From: Micrasema longulum
Lineage: Eukaryota; Arthropoda; Insecta; Trichoptera; Brachycentridae
Direction of reading: 5' to 3'
Length of the DNA stretch: 64,000 nt
NCBI GenBank assembly: GCA_022494885.1
Contig: JAGVSM010004512.1
Coordinates: 124,001 to 188,000, forward strand
In this document: positions 11,181 through 23,229 of the stretch, one piece after another
Position numbering within the stretch: the first letter of the stretch is position 1
How the letters are laid out: the number at the start of each line of letters is the position of its first letter
Notes under the pieces: generated by a model
What the model saw: the letters and a program-made list of their open reading frames with translations, nothing else
The model's database searches: none
Told to the model about the DNA's origin: nothing
Translations under genes and position numbers: made by a program

Positions 11181-11735
11181 ATGAATTGTTTGCTTCAAAT
11201 CCATAAAAACAAGATAAATAGTAGTGTTTTTACGTCGCAAAACGTAAGTACGCGACCTAGAACAAGTCAACTGTCAGTCCCTGAACTGTCAGTTTCAGGA
11301 TGCAGGACTAAGTTCACACAGAGGCACTCCTTACATGTTGGTCCAAGATCCTTCAATCTTCTACTTAAGGAAGTACAAAACATTAAATCACTGATACAGT
11401 CTGAAGTAGGTTTAAGGTCTTGGATTAGCATAAAAGGAACCGATAGACACCTTTTTTAAAAAAATAAACTAAAAATAAAATGCATACTGCCAATAAATCC
11501 TGTTTTTATAATATCAGCCTATGTTAATCTTGTTTTTCTTTTCATGGTTATGTCACTCGATATTTATATGCTATAAACTTATTTATCATTAAAAAAGAAA
11601 TAGCCCACGCTCAGACGCTGAAGTCTTTGTGTGCATTTTATCCTAATTATGTTATAACTTAGACGTATTTTTTAGTGTTTGTTTGTAATTAAAATCCTTT
11701 GTAAATATATGCATTGAAAAAAAATGGTATCGTCC
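11181..11735 (+). pseudogene. LINE relic, C-terminal domain
   Basis: The frame 11181-11459 (92 codons) ends with CRTKFTQRHSLHVGPRSFNL and SLIQSEVGLRSWISIKGTDR. The 'G.RSFN.L......I.S...F...L..W' arrangement resembles LINE C-terminal tails, here in the plus strand and back to back with the family X copy. The 3' part is AT-rich and ends near a short A-tract (about 11716-11723). Clade not determinable. Confidence 0.55.
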
Positions 11736-11739
11736 TAAT

Positions 11740-12540
11740 TTCAAAATTAAAAATAACTACTGTACAACATCATTATGCTTACAGAGGAATATTTTTCTAT
11801 AATGAAAGAAAATAATTGCCGTCAGCAATACAACATACTTTTATTTAAAAAAGAAGTGAAAAGTTATATTTATAATTAATTTTTGTGTGGCACTGATTAA
11901 AAACACGTTTTTTTATGTATTTTTTGACAATTTATATGTTATCCGAAAATACTAATAATAAAAAAATAAATATTTTAATTATTGCAAAACGTCACTCCCC
12001 ATTATAAACACAAGAATTGTTTTTTCTTTTACGTAATGGGTAACGTAAATGTAAATATATGTATTGAATTTTCGTAAAAATTGTATTAGTAGTAATATTG
12101 TTTTTTTATCTGAATAAAATTGGCCATGAATATTTATTTTTTCTGAATACACAGATCTGTAACGATCGGATGTTTTTGGCACGGATGGGTTATACAATAA
12201 CTCGGTACAATATGCATTAATTCAGTGAATATTTACAAAATCACTTAACAATATCCTTGAGTTCCTATTCGTGGTAGGATCAAATAAGTGCTATATTATT
12301 AATCTCGAAACCATTTCTCTAACGGTGTCAAGATAGTTAAGAATTTGTAAATATTATGTGAAGTGCCGGTTTAAACACGGCCATGGTACGAGTACATCGT
12401 ATTACATATATATGAATGCGCACGTGTAAATAAATCCGATGTAATAAAACGAGAATTAGATAATTTACTTGCAAATTAAATGAACATGGAATAAAGCTCT
12501 GAAAATCAAATAAACAAGCGGGCAATAAATCTGTGGCTTG
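11740..12540. other. No gene seen
   Basis: AT-rich. Short frames on the minus strand (11979-12197, 12337-12525) carry no recognisable motif. Confidence 0.35.
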
Positions 12541-12546
12541 AATCTA

Positions 12547-12918
12547 AAAGGGCCAATGTCAGATTTCATTTTTTTTAGCCAAAATTTTGTAGAGGATCGA
12601 TGTCAAATAAAAAAAAATATAAACAACTATTTTATACAACAAATGTGGTAATGTTTTTTATTCAAATTCGTTATCAAACGCACCCAATACGAAGTTTATT
12701 CTGTCACAATTTCGTTTCGTAAATTCATTGTTCGTCATAATATTTCCATCACGCTCTAACGCAATCAAAATCGTACTTCGCTCTCGTTCCCTCTCATACG
12801 ATACGAATGAATTTGTGAAACTAATTTGCTGCTGAATAAGGCCACAGCTCATTATAACCCCGCAAAATAACAAAAAAATATTATTCTGTAATATTGTGAT
12901 TTACAACATTGGCCCTTA
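12547..12918. mobile_element. Candidate MITE with AAGGGCCAATGT inverted ends
   Basis: AAGGGCCAATGT at 12548-12559 is matched by ACATTGGCCCTT at 12906-12917. TA stands outside both ends (12545-12546 and 12919-12920), which would fit a Tc1/mariner-type target duplication if the element starts at 12547. The inside is AT-rich with no supported gene. I see only one copy in the window, so the call rests on the termini. Confidence 0.5.
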
Positions 12919-12919
12919 T

Positions 12920-15780
12920 AGATCCAAACCACAGAAATATACTAAAATAAAACAGTTTCAACGTCGGTGAGTTTCAAAGGAATAAATCGACGACTAGAAA
13001 ATAAAAGCATCTCCTATTTCAGAAAAAAGATAATAAATTCACGATAAACGTTATAAAGTACCTAAACTATATTTTTATAAGACCAAAGATTTAGGAAGCA
13101 AAAATATTACCTCAAAACTAAAATCGTCTATCCAACATTGATTGAAATAATATTAATCAATAGATTGACCATATAAGTTAATAAAATGCGGGGAAATGAT
13201 TTATATTCCTAAAACCAAAAACAAATTAAGCTTTTAGCACCGAATGAAAAAAAAACTTTTCCGAAATAAAAACTATATCTAATTTACTTCGGTTGAGACT
13301 CATTTGTGAGTGGACTAAAACGTGTTCTATGTATTTTATTTTCTCAAGAAAGTTTTGTTTTGTTCAGTATCGCAATTTCATACAAAAGCTTTCGCGGAAA
13401 AGATATTAAAAATAAACTGCAATGCTTTTTACTTCAGAAAACGATCCATCATACATGGAAAGAGCTTTTAGTAGAATAAAGAAAGCGCCATATACGTAAA
13501 AAAGGTTTTTTTAATAACAATTCTTAACTCAAATTAACCAATGAAACAATTTATTAATTAAGTAGTAAGAAATTTAACAGGTATCATTAAACAAATTCGA
13601 CATTCAAAGCATTTGATTAAATTATTTGGATAATTCTTGCGCACTACAATAAGACAAGAGACCAAATATGTGAAATAAGTAACACTGCTCACGAGATATG
13701 ACTAAAACTCGATTAAAAAAAAACAGGAAAATTAAAAAAAAAAAACTTTATGTAAATAACAAAACAAATGATAAATTAAATTTGAGTTCAATATTCGAAC
13801 CCAATACGAATGACGGATTAAATTATGATCGATTTACATTTATTATATAAGAATTTTCTTTTGAAAATTTATAGCAAAACTGGAAATGAAGCCAGATGTG
13901 GCTAAATCCTTCTCCTACAGATGTGGCTAAATCTTTCTCCTATAGTTTGGTACATAAATAAGAAAATATTAATTTTCTGGAGAAAATGTGTCTTTATTTC
14001 TGAGAACGAGATGTTTTATAAAACCAATACAGAATAAATGCTTTTGGAACCGTAAATAAATGATTGGGAAAATCTAGATTATCATTACCTATCCTCCCAC
14101 AAATATTCGAGATATTATTTATATTTACTGTCATGCTTGTAAGCGTCTGTAACAAATACAAAAAAATAATTTTTTGCTAAAAAATTTTTTTTATTGAAAA
14201 AAAAAAATTCAATCAGACAAGTCAGTTAAAAATTTAAAAGACAGGTAGATTTTAATGTGGAGTAATTTCGAAATTACAAAAGTTTCAATTTAAATGAAAA
14301 CATATTTTAATGTCTCTTCAGGCCTCCTTTCTGTCCAAGGCCAACTTCTGTGATGTAGTTCAAACGTAAATTGCTGGCTATGTCAGGATAATAATTAAAA
14401 CCAATAATATTTCACTGTGACCTGATAAATTGAAGAGTAAATTGCATGATTATGGAATCATAAACAAGTGTTGACATCTAGTTTCAAATTCTGTTTTTTA
14501 AGTTATAGACCTCAATTATTTTTTTTAAATTACATTTTAATAGCTTGCTTACCTAACTTTTTGAATGGATATTTTATAAACATGTCTGAATGTTGTGTGG
14601 TTTGAGTAGCATTATTTTAGTCTAAACAACAATTAATAAACAGCGAGGCCCAAAGGGCTAATATTTAGAGGTGTCAGTGATCCTAATCAACCGAGGCCCG
14701 ATGTGTCGAATTTTCTACCATTCAAACGTTTTCTGCTAGATAAACAGCATTTTAACAGTTTGTGTAAAGCAAACTATTTTAAAATGCTTCGGCGGGTCTT
14801 TCATATTTAAATTTTGTTGATTTTAAAAGAAAAAAGTGAATTTTGTAGAATATTTAATAAACTTCAACCATATGTCCAATTGCTCGTAGCTAGGAACAAA
14901 AGCAAAAGTTGTACGAACATAAAATTTATACATGAATAATTCATGTTTGTATAAATGATTGCATAATTCACCCCGCTAAAGTTTATAATGGGAATGTGGC
15001 TAGACAAAACAGCATGCACTGCTGCTTTTGGGACACACATTACATTACAATAAATCAAGGAAAACCCCACAACACAATAAACAACACAAACTAAAAAACA
15101 AGTTTGTTAGTGAAAATAGCATTATTTTCCTTCCGTTAAACATTACAGGTGAAAAATGGGTAGGAAAACGTTTTTAATTGTAGTGTTGAGTACTTATAAT
15201 ATAGATGGTAAGAGTAAAACATTGTTTTACATGTATTTAAGGCATGTTTCAAAATTATGCAAAATAAAAAAATCCCTAGACACGGGGACACTCCAGTGAA
15301 GGAAAACTGTTTTTAATTTTAAAAAAAATATTCTGAAAATAATTGATAAAATTATAAGTACAAAAAAGCATATATAGTTCAAGTGAAAGCAGGGGATGTA
15401 AATAATGATTTTTCATAATTAAGGGAACAAACGAGTTTAAATTAATAATTTGAAATCTATTCTCTAAACAACCAGAAAAAAATGCAGTTAACAGATATTT
15501 ATTTTGTATTGTTTTAAAGAAAAAAAGGAAATTTTAGGGTCACTCCCTGTAGATCCGTTGGCGAAAAGGTTTTCGTAAGACCGAGTTAACGTCAAAAAAC
15601 TTTTTCTTTTCATATTTATGAGTAGATTCGTCATTATATATATTTTTCTCTTTACAAGTGTAGTGATACGGAGTGACTTTACAAGTGTGATTTTTTTTAG
15701 CCTTGTACTTCGCAATAACACATAGAAAACCATAATTTGCTAATAATTTCGGTTTATTTATAAACTAACAAAATACAACA
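12920..15780. other. Long AT-rich stretch, no gene seen
   Basis: A 25-bp tandem duplication (CAGATGTGGCTAAATCCTTC.., 13893-13942) and a hairpin at 14746-14788 are the only structures noted. The frames at 14864-15070 and 15488-15733 (both minus) have no recognisable motif. Confidence 0.4.
14746..14788. repeat. Imperfect hairpin, 17-19 bp arms
   Basis: AGCATTTTAACAGTTTG (14746-14762) is followed after 7 bp by CAAACTATTTTAAAATGCT (14770-14788), an inverted repeat with a small bulge. No nearby gene suggests a function. Confidence 0.6.
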
Positions 15781-16152
15781 GTAATGGAGAACATTCTAAA
15801 TAAGGGAATATGGAAGTCTAGGCATTTACAGGGCTTATGACCTGTTATTGGCTAGTTTAAGTGACCTTTTTACACACTTTGTAACATTTACCATTTTGCC
15901 TATGTTTGAACATATATATTTCTTCAATTCTTCCATATGTTGATTTTAGTTAAAGAGCTGAAACCTTTATTGTTGTCAAAAGATTCATCCGACTGAATTA
16001 CCTTACATACTAGGCAATGCCTGAAAACAATTTTCCAATTTTTAACTTCCTCTTGAACTAGTTGGTTTTATTACAATTTTTGAGTTTGTTCAAATTTCCA
16101 TATTTCCTTCTTTAAGGAATTCTCCATCCTTGTTGTAATTTGTTAAGATTAT
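15781..16152 (+). mobile_element. FB element copy with short inverted return
   Basis: This carries the core run AAGTCTAGGCATTTACAGGG, then GGCTAGTTTAAGTGACC, CTTCAATTCTTCCATATGTT, AAGAGCTGAAACCTTTATTG and ACATACTAGGCAATGCCTG. It ends with an inverted fragment (CATATTTCCTTCTTTAAGG.., 16094-16150). A separate FB terminus (ACTTGAGTTTGTCCAAATTT) lies at 16280-16300. Confidence 0.75.
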
Positions 16153-16357
16153 TTATTGTTTTTTTTTAAAGTTTGCTTAGTAAAAGTACCTGGTTTTTTT
16201 ATAGTCCAGCCAGTAAAATATTTTTATTGTGAAATATAACATAAAATAACACAAAATGTTAAGGTTTTATTACAACACTTGAGTTTGTCCAAATTTTCGT
16301 AAACAAAAGACTGGGTTTTTTTGTTGTTGTAATGGCTGTTGTTTTCTTAAAATAAAT

Positions 16358-16402
16358 CTGCACCTAGTGGTGCATAAGGCAGAGCATTGCTATAAAAAGT
16401 GC
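16358..16402 (-). repeat. SINE-B 3' end fragment
   Basis: TCTGCACCTAGTGGTGCATAAGGCA-type sequence is the reverse complement of the SINE-B end. No head is present. Confidence 0.5.
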
Positions 16403-16638
16403 AACGTATATTGATAATCTGTTATATAAAGGTAAAGTAATCAGTCTTACGCTTTAACTGCCAGTTTAAGTACAATTATACGGTGAAAAAAAAAGATTTA
16501 ATACAAGTAATTATACGACATAAAAACTCGAGGCATAGCATTTCTTATGGATAAAAAGTGTAAAATATGTAGAAAACCTAAGACATAGTATTAAAAATGT
16601 GTTTTTAAATAATTTTTGAAAACGTATAATCACCAGCA

Positions 16639-16689
16639 GTGTGATTCTGAACGTTTTCTTTACCACCTTGAGAGCGTTCAGAATCGCAC
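16639..16689. repeat. Hairpin, 15-bp arms
   Basis: GTGTGATTCTGAACG (16639-16653) pairs with CGTTCAGAATCGCAC (16675-16689), with a single G-T wobble and a 21-nt loop. The stem is too short for a typical animal pre-miRNA, and I assign no function. Confidence 0.6.
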
Positions 16690-17004
16690 CGAAGGTGTTG
16701 TTGATATCACATATGCAGAGTTACGGGTTTGCATTCACGTATATTTACATTTGGGAGAGTTAATTATTAATTTTTGTATTCATATGAAAACATTGCTAAA
16801 AATAATAGAAACCCACTAGTCAAAAAAAGGTACAGTATGCCTACAGGCAGAGTTATATAGTTGTTAGCCTAGTAAGAACGTTAACCTCAATTCAGCACAT
16901 TATACAAAACTTCGGAATGAACGATTTTCGGGTCATGCACAAATAACTCCAAGCCAATTTTCGATGATTGCTTAAAATATTCTATTGCAGAAATAATTAG
17001 TCCC

Positions 17005-17470
17005 GTAATTTTATTTTATTTTATTAACATAAATGGCAAATCTGCCCTTTACAAAAATTTATAATACTAACATATTTGGCCTAACATATATACATATATA
17101 TTTTAAAAACGTAAATTTCCTTATAACCATAAAATTAAACCTAAAAATTATACAGCATATTCAGTAGAAAGTTTAAACAATTCAAGAATAAATGTAAAAA
17201 ACAAAGTTACATAATAAAACATTCTCCAGTAATAAAAAATAAAATTTTAAGTACTGTTTCATACAGCTGGGCAAAGTGAACAAAAAACTGTATCTATTAT
17301 GAAATGCATGAATAAATAAATATAATTACCATTCTTGAACAATCACCATCTTTGTACAAGTTCAAAAGTTTTGTTCTATTGGAACAATACCCTACACTAA
17401 ATATATCAGATACGTGGAAATAACTATTGCTAAGTTCATGAAATCTGTTTAATACAACATTACAAGTATA
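17005..17470 (-). pseudogene. LINE family Y: C-terminus and 3' UTR
   Basis: On the minus strand 17470-17330 reads NVVLNRFHELSNSYFHVSDI, then FSVGYCSNRTKLLN and KDGDC. The same C-terminus appears, diverged, at 48125-48265 (minus) and 62915-62995 (plus). The 3' UTR down to about 17005 is shared with 33130-33385 (TTATACAGCATATTCAGTAG and flanks). It ends in a (TAAAA)n-like tail, seen as ATTTTATTTTATTTTATTAA. Confidence 0.75.
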
Positions 17471-18029
17471 CACTGTTAAAATAATAATGTAATGCTTGTT
17501 AAAATTCTGATATAAAAAAAATATATTTTATAACAGAGTTAAAACGCAAAATACTAAGTAAATATGATAATTCCGTATTTTGAATAATGGCGCTGAATAG
17601 CAAACATTTTGCTCATGTGCGGTGAAATGAAATTATATTCTGCTTTCATTTAATTTTTTTAAAATACATGTCTTTTTATTGTAAAAGAGAAAGAAGATAA
17701 AAAAAGAAATGTCTATTTACTATAAACGAGTGGGAAAATATTAAGACTTAAAAATGTTATTCATCTCTGTCGTATACGTATAAAACATTTTAAGTTTATT
17801 TTTCTAACGAATATTTGAGTTATAATTTTTTATCAAAAAAATAAGTTTTAAGATCATGTCCTAAAAGACGTAAATTACTTTAGCTAGAAAAGAATAATTG
17901 AATCTCAAACATTTGATCTATGAGTTCACAATCCACGGAATCGCAATCCGGTTCATAAAGTACATTTAAACAATATAAATTACAAAAAAGTAGTAAAAGA
18001 ACACGAAAAAAAAAATATTTTTTTATAAT

Positions 18030-18300
18030 TTTAAATTTTATTATATTCATTGGAGATACCAACAGTAATACATGTAAAAATATATAACAAACAAAATATA
18101 CGGAAGAGCAAAACCAATGACAGATATTCTCAGAAATACATGAAATATTCATAAATAGTTTTTTTGTGTGTGTGTGTGAATATGTTTAAGACATTAGTTG
18201 TCAACGTAAGTGTTTGTGTGTAAGTGTGTGGGAGGGTGGGTGATTGGGTGTTAAAATTGTATGAGAGTGGATATTGGACAAGTGTCCAAAAGATTGCCGA
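18030..18300 (-). pseudogene. LINE family Z 3' UTR
   Basis: Read on the minus strand, this has a CA-rich part (18240-18155), then 'tatttctgagaatatctgtcattgg' and 'acatgtattactgttggtatctcc', then an A-rich tail. The plus-strand sequence at 20400-20612 has the same order and closely similar wording, so these are two copies of one LINE 3' end. No coding part is recognisable. Confidence 0.65.
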
Positions 18301-18554
18301 GTTATTATTTTCATTCTTTATTTTTTCATAAAGATCTTTGGCGCGCTAAATATTATTGTCGTTTTATTAAATTGATTTCTAGTATATTCGACAGAAAACA
18401 ATAATGTTTTCAATTTCTTATATCGTGAAAAAGTGATTATAAGAAAGGTTGATCGGATAAAAATATGTATTGGTTTAAACAAGAGTGCATTTTATGAAAT
18501 GAACTGGAAAAATGAGGAAACAATTTTGATAAATCAAAGCGCAGGTATTATCTT

Positions 18555-18635
18555 ACCCCGGCAAGAATCGATCCGGTGATACTTATGTGGATCGCGTGCA
18601 ACATGAACTATACGGGGTCATTCCCTTCCGTGCCC
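18555..18635 (-). repeat. tRNA-like SINE head, family C (candidate)
   Basis: On the minus strand 'gttgcacgcgatccacataagtatcaccggatcgattcttgccgg' resembles a tRNA T-arm region with a B box near GGATCGATTCT. It is similar in layout to 36430-36520 (minus) and 29095-29165 (plus). Confidence 0.4.
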
Positions 18636-18713
18636 TGAATGCCGACCAAATGCATTTCTGAAAGCTTCATAGCCATATATAGGTTAAAATTATTAAAATG
18701 TTGCAATAGAGGT

Positions 18714-19218
18714 GGAGGAAAATCAAAAGAAAGAAAAACATTTTTAGGCATCTGTAGGGCTTTTGCCCTGTCATTGGCTGCTTTAAGTGGCTACTTCCTA
18801 CACTGTTCACCATTCATTTTGCAATCAACATTTCTTCAACCCTTACATATGCTGATTTTTGTGAAGATAGAGAGCTGAAACCTTAACTAATGTGGGTCAT
18901 CTGACTGAAATTTTTTTACCCACCCACTAGGTAACGCGTGAAAATATTTAAAAAATGTGTATTTGAACCAGTTCGTTTAATTAAAAATATTTAAAGTTTG
19001 TCTAAATTCATGGAGACAGACTGCATTTCACTCTTGTTGGAGTGGCCACTTAAACTAGCCAATGACAGGTCATAAACCATGTAAATATCTAGAATTCCAT
19101 ATTTCCTTCACCAAATTGTTTCCTATCTCTGTGGTAATATTTTAATCTTAATAAATGCGAAAGAGGTGAAATCCAGTCGTTGTCTACAAAAATTTGGACA
19201 GACACAAAATATTGTTGA
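18714..19218. mobile_element. FB foldback element copy
   Basis: Left arm from about 18714 (AGGCATCTGTAGGGCTTTTG, GGCTGCTTTAAGTGGCTAC). Right arm 19040-19218 in inverted orientation (GTGGCCACTTAAACTAGCC, ATGACAGGTCATAAACCATG) ending in the terminus GACACAAAATATTGTTG. The plus-strand frame at 18639-18878 is inside this element and is not a gene. Confidence 0.75.
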
Positions 19219-19333
19219 TTAAAATTATTATCTAAAGATTTATAAAGTTTAAGTGTTAATAACATTTCTAATAAATGAACGTAAAAAATTTAACAACTAT
19301 TTGCTTAACTTTTAATTGAAAATGTACAAGGGC

Positions 19334-19359
19334 TAGGTTAGGTTAGGTTAGGTTAGGTA
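19334..19359 (+). repeat. Short interstitial TTAGG tract
   Basis: TAGG followed by four perfect TTAGG units (19338-19357). TTAGG is the telomeric repeat of most insects. The tract is short, flanked by ordinary AT-rich sequence, and lies about 115 bp after an FB terminus. Confidence 0.85.
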
Positions 19360-19431
19360 GACATTACAAGGGCTATGCAGGTTCCTTCGTGTAAATATTA
19401 TATTGTGAAGATTACTATCTTAAAAGTACAT

Positions 19432-19640
19432 TTTTACAGTCACCGTTTCTCTATACCCAGTGATGAATTGGGTACTGAATTGATACTTTAATTACAGTTA
19501 AACGTTTTAGATACAATCCTGGGACCAGCGAAAATTGTAGTGAAATTTATTCTTGGGAATGAATACTTCAATACGACTTCGGACTTGCCGGATATCGAAC
19601 CCAGGACCTCAGCCATGGTAAACAAACACGCTTACGAATA
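19432..19640 (-). repeat. SINE-B copy, minus strand
   Basis: On the minus strand the head reads 'taagcgtgtttgtttaccatggctgaggtcctgggttcgatatcc', with a B box near GGGTTCGATATCC. A diverged body with a TCCTGGGACC-like segment follows. Confidence 0.6.
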
Positions 19641-20339
19641 CATTTACCTACAGGATATGACTTTTTAAATTTTGTTCTTATAAACTTCTAATAAAAAAAA
19701 TATAAGATATGATATAATATCTTTGATGGGCGGACATAAGAGTATCACGGCATTTTTATTTATTTTGTGATTTATATGCGAAAATATTCCTTGTACATGC
19801 CCGCATCACTGGTATTAACAGTATACTTCTATGACAACTCAAAACATAAATAAATAACTTTATGCTTTTTACATTTTGGTTTAAATAAAATAAGTATTTA
19901 CATTTGTGTCATATTTTCAGTGGCACAAATACTACAAGATGGTTTCAGCAATAAATTGTTATTTGTACAAATAACTTGAATCTTGTAACAAAAATGAAAT
20001 AATCTGTAAATCATAACAAATTTGGCAAAATACGAGCTCTGTAGCTTAATAGTTGGGTTCATAATAACGTTTTTTTGTTCTCCTAAAAAGTTGTACTTTT
20101 GTAATTATACTCCAATGTCCACCCATCAAAGATATACCATACGCTTTATTTTATTTTGTTGTGTTTTCTGTAAATCATATTTAATTTAAATATATTAGTT
20201 AGTAAACTTTTCCCTTATTGATCTATTTGATTGTAAAAAAAGAACATTTAAAATGCGCGTCTTAAAACATACTTTTTTGTCTTATACTAAGTTTCAATAA
20301 TGAAGTCTTATTTTATCTTATATTATTTTATTATATTTT

Positions 20340-20612
20340 ATCTCTTATTCTTAATATTTTAAATATATTTATATTTTCGACACTTGACACTTGTGCAATA
20401 TTTACACACATGTCCACCCTCATTCCAATATAATACCCACCCTCTCACTCATTTACACTCACACAAACACACTAGTATGTATTGTACGTGTATTTAATGT
20501 ATTTCTGTGGATATCTGTCATTGGTTTTATTCTCTGTATATTTTATTTGTTGTATTTTGTTACATGTATTACTGTTGATATCCCCAATAAATAAATAAAT
20601 AAATAAAAAAAA
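20340..20612 (+). pseudogene. LINE family Z 3' UTR with (AATA)n tail
   Basis: A CA-rich patch (20400-20475), TATTTCTGTGGATATCTGTC and ACATGTATTACTGTTGATAT precede an (AATA)n tail at 20585-20606 and an A-tract. It is homologous to the minus-strand copy at 18030-18300. The frame 20391-20594 is a by-product of the UTR. Confidence 0.7.
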
Positions 20613-20924
20613 ATAACATAAGTTGTGACATTTTTTCTAAATTTAATGAACACAATACGTAAAACAATATGGTTAAGGTAATACGTTATTGGAAAGAAAA
20701 AAAATTGGTCTTCAATATATTGTGTTTGCATTCACGTTACATAACGTTACGGAAAAGGTGCTTTGAATTATCGACTAATTTGATGTTAATTAATGACCCA
20801 CTTTAATCGAATGAACTATGGAGTCCGTAAAAAAATAAATAAACAGTAAAAATATTTGATAATTATACCAAACCATCTAAATTATTATGTCTTCTTTATA
20901 CAGGAAATCAAAATTATGACAGGA

Positions 20925-21480
20925 ATGGTTGACTGTACAGAGCTGCTTGGTTTAATAACAATACATGTGCCAGCCAGGATTTGTAGACGGTACCACCTGT
21001 TTCATGTACCAATAAGTAAAACATCGTATGTTAAAAATGCTTTTTTTCGTAGAACTTTTTCAATGTACAATACAAAATTTAAAAATATAGATTACACAAA
21101 CATCACTCGGTTAGATTTAAAATGTACACTAAAAATGTATTGTGAAACTTAGTACACATTATAATAATAAATATGTACATCTCCCCTCCCCTCCTTATCC
21201 TCTCTTCAAGCATTCTTGTCCTTATCCCGCCCAATTTACAGTAATTTAATGTTCTTAAAATAAATATTAAAAAATCTTTGATTATTGAGTACATGAAAAT
21301 GTCATTTTTTTATGTATAAATTGTATGTATTTATTTGATATGTAATATATTTTCATTACTAACTTTGTATACTATGTAGAAATCTGTTATTAGTTCTGAG
21401 TTTATACACTATATCTGTTTGTTTACTAAAAATATGTATGTAGAACTGTTGATTTCCCAAATAAAATTAAATAAAATAAA
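20925..21480 (+). pseudogene. LINE relic: C-terminal domain and 3' UTR
   Basis: The frame from about 20925 to 21152 reads DCTELLGLITIHVPARICRR and YHLFHVPISKTSYVKNAFFR, then RTFSMYNTKFKNIDYTNITR. The 'LL..I...VP.R..R....F..P...T.Y..N.......YN' layout is the jockey-like LINE C-terminus also seen at 5591 and 4871. The 3' UTR continues to AATAAAATTAAATAAAATAA at about 21460-21480, a retroelement tail. Confidence 0.75.
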
Positions 21481-21644
21481 AAACTAGTGATATTGCTTAA
21501 AAGCCTTTTCATAAATATGTAATATTTTGTAATTTATTAAATTTGCAAATATTTCAGTATCTAATTTGATAAAACACCTGTATGCCTTTTTAAATAAATA
21601 TGTAACAGAATATATTCAAGCATAAATTTATTTGTAGGAATTAG

Positions 21645-22050
21645 ATTGTTGAGGATTATAGCTCCTACCCCAGTTAGAGATTCACATAAGACATGAGGTT
21701 ACTATTTAACGCGTATTTATAAAATGGCGAAAATATAAATTGAATTTTGTAGCGCGAGTGTTACGGCGACGAGATGTTGAAGTAACTACTAGTAACTTTA
21801 TGCTAGAACTGAGTGACTGCGTTGAGCTGACTTGTTATGCTGACTGTTCGGGCTGACTAGGCTGACTGGGCGTTATCACGCTCTGTGGTATCTTTATACG
21901 CCACTTTTCTTTATTCTTCATATCTCTATGGTAGGAACGATGTTTATGTACTGCAGGACGTTGCTCTCGCGTCGTCAAGAATATAATGTATTGTGTTCAA
22001 TATAAACTGATTACTTGCTTTACAGGTCGTCAATCTTAATTTCAGGTGAA
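21645..22050 (+). other. Possible decayed LTR (speculative)
   Basis: This block is more balanced in base composition than its surroundings. It begins TGTTGAGGATTATAGCTCC and has a CTGACT-rich stretch (21826-21870), a TATA-like CTTTATACG (21892-21900), and then AATATAAACTG. Such features can occur in copia-like LTRs. No target duplication, primer-binding site or second LTR was found. Confidence 0.2.
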
Positions 22051-22104
22051 ATCATTGCACGTGTGTGTATAATCGATTAATGGACCATGAACTCCGCATA
22101 TTAT

Positions 22105-22262
22105 TTGATGCTTATTTCCCTATCCGCACCTAATGGTTTACAGTCCGAGGACAAAGAAATAAACATGGGTTAATAAGCATTTAAAAATAAATATTTTATT
22201 GTAACGAAACCCGAGACCTCCAAGCCGGCAAACGCAACTGACCATTATACCATGATGCAGAT
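22105..22262 (-). repeat. SINE-B copy, minus strand
   Basis: On the minus strand the head reads 'catggtataatggtcagttgcgtttgcc', 'gaggtctcgggtttcg', matching A and B boxes of SINE-B. The far end carries the TCCGCACCTAATGG signature of the SINE-B tail. The middle is diverged. Confidence 0.65.
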
Positions 22263-22264
22263 TT

Positions 22265-22975
22265 TTTAAACTTCAGTAAAAGATTAAATATTAATCTTGA
22301 AAGAGTTATTGTAATAGTACTATTGGGTAAACCCATTTTTTGATAAAGCGGCTGAAATTGGGTATAAGAAAAATATGCAAACGATGTTTGACAATGTGAC
22401 AGCGGAACTCAAAGTGAGACGTTCCGTAGATTGACAAACGCCGAGCACATAACACGAAGAATCATAAAACTATGCTGAAAAGAGATACCTCGTGAGCCCC
22501 AAGAGAGGAAACTCATGAATAATTTATTAAACCATATTTTTTCAGGAAAAACTTTTCAGCCGAGAGGGAAAAACCATTTTTTCAAACATTCAATTGGCAA
22601 TCAATACTTGCTTTGAGACTAGAACAAAGCCAAAAAGATGAATTAAAATAGATAAAAAAAAATAGGCAAAGCGTTGGCGTAAAACATAAAAAGCAAGCTT
22701 ATAATTAAAATAAAATAAAAAGTTCTTGAATTAAATTTGATTTGGTTTTTAACTACATAGTCTAAAAATTTTTTTGGTCAAAAATTATTTCTTATATTTT
22801 TATTCTTTACTCAGAAATGATTTGAGGTTTTTTGACAGCGCCAATGGATAAATAAGTGGGCTGTGCAAATAAGGTCCGTTTGTCTTAACTAATTAAAAAA
22901 CCGCCCTTGAACCTGTAGCAATTGCACAGAAATCTTTAATCCGAGTAATTAAAAAAAAACATTTCGTTATCCAAG
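22265..22975. other. No gene seen
   Basis: AT-rich with no readable frame or repeat identified. Confidence 0.35.
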
Positions 22976-22979
22976 TGAC

Positions 22980-23195
22980 TTGCTCTTCAAAGAATTCAGA
23001 GTACTGAATATTATTCAAGAGTATATATTGAGAACGGTAGTGGTTACACACATAAATAGAGACATTTACTCAAGCGTCAACCACAACTATAATACAAAAT
23101 ACTCTAATAGGGATCTGATACTTAGTGAAGGGGTCAACACTGTTCTAGCATCAAGACAACACTATTACGTAGGCAAAAAAGGCCATAACCCTTAA
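22980..23195 (+). pseudogene. LINE RT C-terminal fragment
   Basis: The frame reads LFKEFRVLNIIQEYILRTVV, VNHNYNTKYSNRDLIL, then HYYVGKKGHNP. 'LFKE...L.....YI.......N.......H.YNTR.......YVG.K..N.LP' is a familiar C-terminal pattern of jockey-like LINEs. The stop falls where LP would be expected, and no clear 3' UTR is delimited. Confidence 0.7.
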
Positions 23196-23229
23196 CCAGA
23201 ACCATGGAAAGACGGGAGTGTTGTCAAGT

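Noticed and set aside
18155..18260. GT-rich tract as an independent microsatellite
   Set aside because: It is the CA-rich part of the LINE family Z 3' UTR read on the other strand, as the 20400-20612 copy shows.
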